From Holophagae bacterium (GTDB lineage: Bacteria; Acidobacteriota; Thermoanaerobaculia; Thermoanaerobaculales; Sulfomarinibacteraceae), in contig JAUWTC010000047.1 of assembly GCA_030609785.1 (NCBI GenBank), forward strand, positions 1 to 10,430: a stretch of 10,430 nt of DNA, in the 5' to 3' direction. The notes under the pieces were generated by a model. That model searched no databases, was not told the origin of the DNA, and saw only the letters and a program-made list of their open reading frames with translations. A program made the translations under genes and the position numbers. The number at the start of each line of letters is the position of its first letter. The stretch's first letter is position 1. Of this stretch, positions 1-4,749 are shown piece after piece.

Positions 1-196
1 CTGCGGGGCCGCGTGGCCTTTGCGTCTCACACACCGCTGCGGCCCCGAAGAAATGACGACGCTGGTGCGCCCGAAGGGCGTGCCAGAAGGCCGGGGTTGG
101 GATTCACCTCAACCAGGACATTTTGAAGTCCCGGGGGACAATAATTTCACGGACCACGCACCTTTCCCCAGCGGTCCGGCACCTGAAGACCTTCAA
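1..196. other. Non-coding stretch downstream of the CAP gene
   Basis: I see no convincing gene here. The open frames crossing it continue antisense through the CAP gene or end within about 40 codons. The stretch holds a loose inverted repeat (9-bp perfect arms at 4-12 and 39-47, 26-base spacer), the hairpin repeat listed at 47-100, and small stem-capable segments near 93-115 and 117-132. No T-tract follows any of these hairpins in the direction of the CAP gene, so none is called as its terminator. The left edge could hold the end of a gene that lies outside the window. One plus-strand frame is open from base 1 to a stop near 126, but its sequence is not recognisable. Confidence 0.4.
47..100 (+). 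repeat. Hairpin repeat, copy A
   Basis: The element reads GAAGAAATG (47-55), 8 bases, an 11-bp stem (62-72 with 76-86) closed by a GAA triloop, then GAAGGCCGGGGTTGG (86-100). The same architecture recurs at 1286-1338 with the same 8-base spacing, the same GAA loop and a 14/15 identical tail, but with a different stem sequence. Two stem positions (66/82 and 67/81) are G-T wobbles on the plus strand and would be mismatches on the minus strand. If the element acts as RNA, it is therefore probably plus-strand RNA. It resembles REP-type intergenic repeats. Its identity is inferred from this window only. Confidence 0.65.
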
Positions 197-1183
197 TCAA
201 CTCCCCCCGACAGTCCCGTCCCAGCCCGATGTTCCACCCGACTCGAATCCGTCCTCGAAGATCAGGTCGGTGGCGGCGGCGGTGGACTCGATGGTGTCGC
301 TCGCGCCGTACACCGTTCCACCGTTGCGGATCTCCATGAAGACCTCTTTTGCACCCGGGCCGTCACTGAGCTGCCATGCCACATCGGCGGAGAAGGCCTG
401 CCATGTGCCGAAGGCGCCGTTCTCGTTTCGAATCCGCATTTCGGTCGCCCAGCCTGTGCCGTAGAGGTAGAGGTCGACATCGACAGTGTCTGTCTCGTAG
501 GCCTCACGATCGATGACAACAGGATAGACGGTATTGCGGCGTCCGAAATTCTGGGTCCAATATCGGTACCAGGGTCCACCGATACCGTCGGCGACACAAT
601 CCCCGTTGGCGTCTTCGCGCACGTTCCCCGTATCTCCGGCCGGGTAGTAGTACCCGATGCCGATTTCACGGTAAGACGTGGACAAAATGTTGGCCCGGTG
701 CCCGGAGCTGCTCATCCAGCCGGCGACCACCGCCGACGGGGTCGAGTACCCGGCGGCGATGTTCTCGGCGGCTGAGTTCCAGTTGTAGCCGGCGGCTGTC
801 ATCCGGTCCCACGGCAGGGTCAGGGTGTCGAGATCGCAGTGGGCAAAGAAATCGCGAATTGCCATGTTCGTGCTGTGGGTTCCGGACGAGCTGTTGAGCA
901 TACTGTCGCCCTTCAGCGGCGGCAACTGACCGTTGTTCCAGCGCTCGATGTTGGTCAGCTCGAGCACCTCTTCTTCGTAGGTTGCTGCTCGATCGGCGCG
1001 GGCCGGGTCGGGCTCTCCCGAATCGGGCGGCACCGCGATCGGAGGCGGTAACACGTCGAACATTGGTAACGTCGCGTCCCAACCATCCTCGGCCTGAACG
1101 AAGCCAACAAGGGGCAGGGCAACGAGCGCTGAAAGAACCAAAAACAAGGTCAGATATCTGAAAAGCCGTTCCCAGTGATCCAC
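197..1183 (-). CDS. Secreted CAP/SCP-domain protein with DGFESG C-terminal tail
   Basis: A 328-residue exported protein of the CAP (SCP/PR1-like) family. Bacterial members are extracellular and mostly of unproven function. The GTG start at 1183 is chosen because GGAGGT (1189-1194) lies 5 bases upstream and a signal peptide follows at once: charged residues 1-9, hydrophobic 11-28, likely cleavage after VQA at 31. The longer TTG start at 1228 would put 15 unlikely residues in front and coincides with the -10 box. A proline-rich linker (about 39-60) leads to the CAP domain (about 70-215). It has the family hallmarks HSTNMA (His103), AAENIA (Glu140), GWMSSSGHRANIL (His162), YREIGIG (Glu173) and a closing YWTQNFG, so the usual His/Glu cavity looks intact. 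After residue 215 comes a beta-rich region of about 90 residues that I do not recognise. The protein ends in an IFEDGFESGG tail like those on many secreted proteins. It stands alone, divergent from the regulator gene. Confidence 0.88.
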   Translation of the reverse strand: MDHWERLFRYLTLFLVLSALVALPLVGFVQAEDGWDATLPMFDVLPPPIAVPPDSGEPDPARADRAATYEEEVLELTNIERWNNGQLPPLKGDSMLNSSSGTHSTNMAIRDFFAHCDLDTLTLPWDRMTAAGYNWNSAAENIAAGYSTPSAVVAGWMSSSGHRANILSTSYREIGIGYYYPAGDTGNVREDANGDCVADGIGGPWYRYWTQNFGRRNTVYPVVIDREAYETDTVDVDLYLYGTGWATEMRIRNENGAFGTWQAFSADVAWQLSDGPGAKEVFMEIRNGGTVYGASDTIESTAAATDLIFEDGFESGGTSGWDGTVGGS

Positions 1184-1227
1184 GAAACACCTCCATCTTG
1201 AGTTGAGGACCGCCGATACCCATGTCA

Positions 1228-1254
1228 ATTATACCCTACAAAGGGCGTCGTCAA
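1228..1254 (-). promoter_or_regulatory. Probable sigma-70 promoter of the CAP gene
   Basis: On the minus strand there is a perfect TATAAT (1233-1228), preceded 15 bases upstream by TTGACG (1254-1249). The spacer is shorter than the usual 16-18 bases, so the -35 assignment is less certain than the -10. Transcription would begin near 1220, giving a leader of about 40 bases that contains the GGAGGT site used by the GTG start at 1183. Confidence 0.6.
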
Positions 1255-1285
1255 CATGAGTGCCAGGTCGGTCTTTCCAGTCCTT

Positions 1286-1338
1286 GAGGAAATGCACCGA
1301 GTGGGAGGGCCGAAGGCTCTCCCGAAGGCCGGGGCTGG
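1286..1338 (+). repeat. Hairpin repeat, copy B
   Basis: Second copy of the element at 47-100: GAGGAAATG (1286-1294), 8 bases, a 9-bp stem (1303-1311 with 1315-1323, one G-T wobble at 1308/1318) around a GAA triloop, then GAAGGCCGGGGCTGG (1324-1338). The stem sequence is largely different from copy A but pairs equally well, while the loop and the flanking boxes are conserved. It lies on the same strand as copy A, so the two copies bracket the CAP gene as direct repeats. It is followed by GC-rich sequence with several ACCGCG words. Confidence 0.65.
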
Positions 1339-1371
1339 AGACCGCGGGCAGCGACCGCGTCAGGAAACCGC

Positions 1372-1410
1372 GTCCGGGGCCGGGACCGCGTCCGGGACCG
1401 GGACCGGGGC
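1372..1410. repeat. GC-rich hexanucleotide tandem repeat (GNCCGG)
   Basis: Six adjacent hexamers, GTCCGG, GGCCGG, GACCGC, GTCCGG, GACCGG and GACCGG, followed by a partial unit. They lie in the non-coding gap between the CAP promoter and the response regulator. An open frame runs through it, but it encodes only an Arg/Pro/Gly-rich stretch with no domain. This is simple-sequence DNA rather than part of the regulator. Confidence 0.6.
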
Positions 1411-1514
1411 AGCGGCCGCGACGGTGTCAGCATCCGAGCAGCCAAGGTCGGCGTAGAAACCAGAGAGCGCCCGAACCCTCCAAGCGGCGTGTGCCCCGTC
1501 GGGCAAAGAGTTGC

Positions 1515-1520
1515 TACCAT
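1515..1520 (+). promoter_or_regulatory. Candidate -10 box for leaderless start of the response regulator
   Basis: TACCAT fits the TANNNT form of a -10 box and ends exactly six bases before the ATG at 1527. Transcription would then start at or next to the A of the ATG. There is no Shine-Dalgarno sequence upstream of this start and no clear -35 box. The same spacing occurs at folK and at the M41-like gene, which strengthens the reading. Confidence 0.45.
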
Positions 1521-1526
1521 AACTCC

Positions 1527-2876
1527 ATGGACGGACGCATTCTGATCGTTGACGATGACGCCGCCGTACGGGCGGCACTGGAGAGAACGCTTTCTGGAGA
1601 GGGATTGACCGTCGAAACGGTCTCCGATGCCTTCCAGGCCCTGGACCGGCTGGATCAGCGACCCCAGGACGCCGTTCTGCTGGACCTCAAAATGCCCGGC
1701 ATGGACGGCTTGGGGTTGCTGGACAACCTTCGACGCCGTGGCCTCGAGATCCCCGTAGTCATCCTGACCGGGCATGGGGATGACTTCACTTCACGGCAGT
1801 GCCTCGACGCCGGTGCCGCCGCCTTTTTGACCAAACCCCCAGATCGGTCGGAATTGCTGCTGGCAGTCAAAGGGGCGGTCGCTCAGGGCCGGGTGGCCCG
1901 AGAGTTGGAGGCATCGGACGATCTACCGGCCCTTCTCGGGACCAGTGCGGCCCTCGGCCGGCTGCGGGAAGAAATCGCGCGCGTAGCACCGTCACGGGCA
2001 ACGGTCCTGGTGTTGGGCGAATCCGGTACCGGCAAGGAGTTGGTGACCCGGCGCCTGCATCGGCTCTCCGACCGTGCCCGCAGACCCTTCATCCGGGTCA
2101 ACTGTGCGGCCATTCCGGAAGAGCTGATCGAGTCGGAGCTCTTCGGACACGAAAAGGGTTCCTTCACCGGCGCTCATCGGCGGCAGATCGGCAAATTCGT
2201 CCAGGCGGACGGGGGCACGATCTTTCTGGACGAAGTCGGCGACATGAGCCTCAAGACCCAGGCCAAGGTCCTGCGGGTGCTCCAAGACGGCGAGGTCGAG
2301 CCGATCGGCGCCGGAAGGCCGCTGACGGTCGACGTCCGGATCATCGCCGCCACCAACAAGGATCTAAATGACGAGGTTGCCGGCGGACGATTTCGAGAGG
2401 ATCTCTTTTACCGCCTGGCCGTCATCGTCTTGACAACGCCGCCTTTGCGCGACCACCCCGAAGACATCCCGGAGTTGGTGGAACACTTCACCACCACCTA
2501 TTGCCAGGAGTACAACCGGCGACCCAAGACCTGGAGTGCCCGAGCCCTGAAGGAATTGCAGGGGTTGCACTGGCCCGGCAACGTCCGCGAATTGAAGAAC
2601 GTCGTCGAACGCGCGGTCATTATGGAACTCGAGGATACGATCGACTCCATCGATCTGCCCCAACGAGGAAAGCCGGCCTCGGCCGCCGATGATTTGTTGT
2701 CCATAGGCAACTTGGCCGAGTTTCAGCGGGCTTCGGAACGCTCCTACATCCGTCACCACCTCGAGCTCAACCGCTGGAACGTCGCCGCGACAGCACGTGC
2801 CATCGATACACCTCGGTCCAATCTCTACAAGAAACTCCAGACCTACGATTTGAAACGCGAAGGAGACGAGACATGA
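1527..2876 (+). CDS. NtrC-type sigma-54-dependent response regulator
   Basis: A 449-residue activator of sigma-54 RNA polymerase with three domains. The receiver (1-120) has the acidic cluster DDD at 9-11, phospho-acceptor Asp53 in LLDLKMPG, Thr81 and Lys103. The AAA+ domain (about 138-365) has Walker A GESGTGKE (164-171), the sigma-54 contact loop as GSFTGA (211-216, Ser in place of the usual first Ala) and Walker B TIFLDE (231-236). It is followed by the FREDLFYRL and WPGNVREL signatures. A Fis-type helix-turn-helix closes the protein (last 45 residues). All catalytic residues look intact. The start at 1527 is chosen because the receiver fold begins there. The open frame extends 89 codons further upstream, but only through hairpin repeat and GC-rich simple sequence. 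The gene overlaps pyrE by ATGA. No histidine kinase is adjacent, so the input signal and targets are unknown. Confidence 0.93.
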   Translation: MDGRILIVDDDAAVRAALERTLSGEGLTVETVSDAFQALDRLDQRPQDAVLLDLKMPGMDGLGLLDNLRRRGLEIPVVILTGHGDDFTSRQCLDAGAAAFLTKPPDRSELLLAVKGAVAQGRVARELEASDDLPALLGTSAALGRLREEIARVAPSRATVLVLGESGTGKELVTRRLHRLSDRARRPFIRVNCAAIPEELIESELFGHEKGSFTGAHRRQIGKFVQADGGTIFLDEVGDMSLKTQAKVLRVLQDGEVEPIGAGRPLTVDVRIIAATNKDLNDEVAGGRFREDLFYRLAVIVLTTPPLRDHPEDIPELVEHFTTTYCQEYNRRPKTWSARALKELQGLHWPGNVRELKNVVERAVIMELEDTIDSIDLPQRGKPASAADDLLSIGNLAEFQRASERSYIRHHLELNRWNVAATARAIDTPRSNLYKKLQTYDLKREGDET

Positions 2877-3454
2877 CCACCCTGCACCTCGACGACTTCA
2901 CCACCTGCGGGGCCCACCAGAAGGGACACTTCCTCCTCTCCTCCGGCCTGCACTCCGGCGACTACATGCAATGCGCGCTCTACCTTGCCCATCCCCGCCG
3001 GGCGGAGACCGCCGGCAGCATGTTGGCCTCGGCGCTGGAAGGCTCAGGGCTGGTTCCCGATGTCGTCGTCGGTCCGGCGATGGGTGGCGTGATCATCGGC
3101 CACGAAGTGGCCCGGGCCCTCGACCGGCCCTTTATCTTCACCGAGAGGGTGGACGGCCGGATGACCCTGCGCCGGGGCTTCGGCTTGGCTGAGGGGCAGA
3201 CAGTCGTCATCATCGAAGACGTCGTCACCACCGGCAAGAGCACTCGGGAGGTTATGACGGTGCTCGAGGAGTTCGGGGGCCGTGTCATCGGCGTCGGTTC
3301 CATCGTCAACCGGACGGGGACACCCAATCCCTTCGACGCCACGCCCTACCATGCTCTGCTGGAAGCGGATTTTCCGACATGGCAGCCCGAGGATTGTCCC
3401 CGTTGTGCAGAGGGCACACCGATCGCAAAGCCGGGCTCGAGGCCGGTGGTTTAG
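2873..3454 (+). CDS. pyrE: Orotate phosphoribosyltransferase
   Basis: A 193-residue PyrE, which transfers a phosphoribosyl group from PRPP to orotate to make orotidine 5'-monophosphate in pyrimidine synthesis, in the cytoplasm. Visible hallmarks are the N-terminal FLLSSGLHSGDY (20-31), the GPAMGG turn (67-72), the ERVDGRMTLRRGF region (91-103) and the PRPP-binding motif VVIIEDVVTTGKST (111-124). Near the C-terminus CPRC contains two cysteines close together. Length is normal for the family. The ATG overlaps the stop of the upstream regulator (ATGA), and AAGGAG at 2860-2865 lies 7 bases upstream, so translation is probably coupled to that of the regulator. No other pyrimidine gene is in the window. 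A heptamer repeat begins directly after the stop codon. Confidence 0.95.
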   Translation: MTTLHLDDFTTCGAHQKGHFLLSSGLHSGDYMQCALYLAHPRRAETAGSMLASALEGSGLVPDVVVGPAMGGVIIGHEVARALDRPFIFTERVDGRMTLRRGFGLAEGQTVVIIEDVVTTGKSTREVMTVLEEFGGRVIGVGSIVNRTGTPNPFDATPYHALLEADFPTWQPEDCPRCAEGTPIAKPGSRPVV

Positions 3455-3455
3455 A

Positions 3456-3493
3456 GGCTGGGAAGCTGGGAGGCTGGATGCTGGGAGGTTGGC
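3456..3493. repeat. Heptamer-type tandem repeat (GCTGGGA family)
   Basis: Units GGCTGGGA, AGCTGGGA, GGCTGGAT, GCTGGGA and GGTTGGC follow each other directly after the pyrE stop. They fill most of the 57-base gap between the convergent pyrE and folK genes. The gap has no recognisable terminator hairpin. Two other gaps in this window carry different 7-bp tandem repeats. Confidence 0.6.
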
Positions 3494-3511
3494 TCTTGGT
3501 TTCCCTCTTCT

Positions 3512-4009
3512 TCACCAATCTCCAATCCGCTCGACGGCATTCGGATTTCCCTCGGCCGCCTTTCCCGCCAACACGCCCAGGATTCGGCCTTCGAGGGGAT
3601 GGACCCACTCAGGCGCGATCTCGGCCGCTGGGATAAGGGCAAAGGCCCGCTCGGTCAGCCGCATGTGGGGCAATTCGAGGGCAGGACCCCGACAAACCAC
3701 GCTATCACTGATCAACAGGTCGAGATCGAGCACGCGGGGTCCGCAGCGCTGCTCCTTCGACCGATTTCTCCCTGCAGCCACTTCGATGCGGTGGCACAGG
3801 CCCAGGAGATCTCGGGCTGTTGTCTCGACGGTGACCATGATCGCCACATTGAGGAACGACGGCTGTTCGGGGCCCACTGGTCTGGTGCGGTAAAGAGAGG
3901 AACGACCGCAAATTTCCACACCTTCGCTCGCTCCAAGTTCCATGACCGCCCGGTCGAAAGCCTGACGGACGTCACCGACGTTGCCACCCAAACCGATGAT
4001 GATTCTCAT
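3512..4009 (-). CDS. folK: 2-amino-4-hydroxy-6-hydroxymethyldihydropteridine pyrophosphokinase (HPPK)
   Basis: A 165-residue cytoplasmic folate-pathway enzyme that transfers pyrophosphate from ATP to 6-hydroxymethyl-7,8-dihydropterin, the step before dihydropteroate synthase. The N-terminal GLGGNVGD (6-13), YRTRPVGPEQPSFLNVA (40-56), GPRVLDLDLL (90-99) and PHMRLTERAFALIP (114-127) are the family blocks. The magnesium-binding Asp95 and Asp97, Arg92 and His115 fall at the same numbers as in the E. coli enzyme. The tryptophan usually seen before GPR (Trp89 in E. coli) is a cysteine here. Length is normal. It is convergent with pyrE (57-base gap) and 135 bases downstream of the M41-like gene on the same strand. 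That gap is filled with repeats, so folK probably has its own promoter. There is no Shine-Dalgarno sequence before the ATG. No folP or folB is visible nearby. Confidence 0.93.
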   Translation of the reverse strand: MRIIIGLGGNVGDVRQAFDRAVMELGASEGVEICGRSSLYRTRPVGPEQPSFLNVAIMVTVETTARDLLGLCHRIEVAAGRNRSKEQRCGPRVLDLDLLISDSVVCRGPALELPHMRLTERAFALIPAAEIAPEWVHPLEGRILGVLAGKAAEGNPNAVERIGDW

Positions 4010-4015
4010 AGCGTA

Positions 4016-4021
4016 AGACTA
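4016..4021 (-). promoter_or_regulatory. Candidate -10 box for leaderless folK
   Basis: On the minus strand TAGTCT ends exactly six bases before the folK ATG (4009-4007), with no Shine-Dalgarno sequence in between. This matches the arrangement at the response regulator and the M41-like gene and would give a transcript beginning at the start codon. No good -35 box is seen 16-18 bases upstream, so this rests on spacing alone. Confidence 0.4.
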
Positions 4022-4063
4022 CACTTACCGGGGCGGCTGAGCAGGGGCCGAAGAGGAACGAAT

Positions 4064-4093
4064 TGGAAACAGAAACTAGATACTTGATACTGG
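4064..4093. repeat. Heptamer tandem repeat (NGAWACT family)
   Basis: Four 7-bp units in register, TGGAAAC, AGAAACT, AGATACT and TGATACT, followed by GG. They lie in the 135-base gap between folK and the M41-like gene. The sequence is A/T-richer than its surroundings. It differs in sequence from the heptamer repeats at 3456-3493 and 6485-6516 but has the same period. Confidence 0.6.
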
Positions 4094-4094
4094 C

Positions 4095-4121
4095 CTTTGC
4101 GTTCTCCGCGCTCTTTGCGGT
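4095..4121. repeat. Nonamer repeat (CTTTGCG words)
   Basis: Three 9-bp units, CTTTGCGTT, CTCCGCGCT and CTTTGCGGT, directly follow the heptamer repeat and reach to within 25 bases of the M41-like stop codon. From memory, similar CTTTGCG/CGCAAAG words recur in intergenic DNA of many environmental bacteria. Within this window only this cluster is clear. Confidence 0.45.
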
Positions 4122-4144
4122 TCAATTGTGTTCTTGTCCCCGAA

Positions 4145-4672
4145 TCAAGCGACCCGGTCCGGCACGGTGATCTCCGGCTCGAGCCATGCCGCCACTACAT
4201 CTCGGATCTGATCTCTCTCAAGACGCCTGTGAATCAAGAGCAGTCCAGCCAAGGCCATTACAGCATCCCAATGACGGTCCAACAGGTCGACGGCGTGGTC
4301 CCGGGCCTCTTCCAGCAGGGGCAGGACCCGATCGCAGGACCTGACGACCCGCAATGCCAGACGAACGGCCTCATCGAGGTCGTCCTCAGGCTCCCGCCAC
4401 GAAGCCTCCCCGCTGGCGATGTTCTCGGCCGCGATGCCGGCGACAAGACACAGGATCCGGGCCTCGATCGCGGCCGACGGCATATGTTCGTCCACGCCCC
4501 ATCGGGGTTCTTCGAGGAAACGGAGACTGGAGACGCTGCCCGTGTGCTCTTCGTCGCCGACAATCTCCACCGTCGTGACGATCTGGCCGCAAAGATGGGC
4601 CATCACCGCGTGCCCCGCCTCGTGATAGGCGGTCAGCACCAGCGGATCGCGGAAAGCCACGGAATTCGTCAT
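4145..4672 (-). CDS. Stand-alone FtsH/M41-like zinc peptidase domain
   Basis: A 175-residue protein matching only the peptidase part of FtsH (family M41). The zinc motif HEAGH is at 17-21. Further on, the stretch from AGIAAENIASGE (78-89) to EPEDDLDEAVRLA corresponds to the FtsH segment AGRAAEE..GE..SGASNDIERA. Asp98 is in the place of the third zinc ligand. The rest is helical, as in M41. The AAA+ ATPase, the transmembrane segments and any signal peptide are absent, so this should be a soluble cytoplasmic protein with no unfolding motor of its own. The ATG at 4672 is preferred over in-frame upstream starts, which lie inside the promoter/operator; a TATAAT sits six bases before it. It is divergent from the AGPS-like gene (77-base gap). 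The peptidase assignment is firm from motifs. Substrate is unknown, and a non-proteolytic role is possible. Confidence 0.8.
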   Translation of the reverse strand: MTNSVAFRDPLVLTAYHEAGHAVMAHLCGQIVTTVEIVGDEEHTGSVSSLRFLEEPRWGVDEHMPSAAIEARILCLVAGIAAENIASGEASWREPEDDLDEAVRLALRVVRSCDRVLPLLEEARDHAVDLLDRHWDAVMALAGLLLIHRRLERDQIRDVVAAWLEPEITVPDRVA

Positions 4673-4678
4673 GGTCTC

Positions 4679-4684
4679 ATTATA
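4679..4684 (-). promoter_or_regulatory. -10 box (TATAAT) of the M41-like gene, leaderless arrangement
   Basis: A perfect TATAAT on the minus strand ends six bases before the ATG at 4672, so transcription should start at or beside the start codon. Its first four bases overlap the left arm of the 17-bp inverted repeat, so a protein bound there would cover the promoter. A poor -35 match (TTGCGG) lies 19 bases upstream, inside the repeat. Confidence 0.6.
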
Positions 4685-4718
4685 CCGCATTGCGGCATTT
4701 TTGCCGCAATGCGGTATA
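4681..4718. promoter_or_regulatory. Nested inverted repeat: probable operator between divergent genes
   Basis: Perfect 17-bp arms (4681-4697 and 4702-4718) are separated by TTTT. Each arm is itself a near-palindrome: CCGCA-T-TGCGG (4685-4695) and CCGCA-A-TGCGG (4704-4714). The region is therefore two copies of an 11-bp dyad with centres 19 bp apart, nearly two helical turns. The repeat abuts a TATAAT on the minus strand and a TATATT on the plus strand, and sits midway between the M41-like and AGPS-like start codons. Two phased dyads over divergent promoters fit a cooperative dimeric repressor or activator. No regulator gene is adjacent. As RNA it would form a strong hairpin, but it has no following T-run, so I do not call it a terminator. 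Confidence 0.6.
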
Positions 4719-4740
4719 TTCCAATGAAAACCGCTATACT
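4715..4740 (+). promoter_or_regulatory. Candidate promoter boxes of the AGPS-like gene
   Basis: Two -10-like hexamers face the AGPS-like gene. TATATT (4715-4720) touches the right arm of the operator and has TTGCGG 19 bases upstream. TATACT (4735-4740) lies nine bases before the ATG and would give an almost leaderless transcript. Neither has a good -35 at 16-18 bases. Only a weak GAAG (4741-4744) precedes the ATG as a possible ribosome binding site. Which box is used cannot be decided from sequence. Confidence 0.4.
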
Positions 4741-4749
4741 GAAGCAATC

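Noticed and set aside
14..25. 12-bp identity between 14-25 and 4091-4102 (TGGCCTTTGCGT)
   Set aside because: A 12-bp match is expected by chance in about 10 kb of GC-rich sequence, and the similarity does not continue.
4..47. 9-bp inverted repeat with 26-base spacer as a terminator or structured RNA
   Set aside because: The loop is long, there is no T-tract and no second copy. It is only a weak signal at the window edge.
20..775. Long plus-strand open frame (251 codons) antisense to the CAP gene
   Set aside because: The minus-strand frame has a signal peptide and all CAP motifs. The plus-strand translation is low-complexity and shows no domain; it is a high-GC shadow frame.
1260..1526. 89-codon N-terminal extension of the response regulator
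   Set aside because: It translates hairpin repeat copy B and GC-rich hexamers into Arg/Pro/Gly-rich sequence. The receiver domain starts at the ATG at 1527.
4681..4718. The 17-bp inverted repeat as a transcription terminator or transposon end
   Set aside because: It lies between two divergent start codons, lacks a following T-run on either strand, and no transposase or target-site duplication is seen.
4690..4749. In-frame TTG start 20 codons upstream for the AGPS-like protein, and upstream starts to 4747 for the M41-like protein
   Set aside because: Both extensions translate the inverted repeat and promoter boxes. ATG 4750 and ATG 4672 fit the family starts and the -10 spacing.
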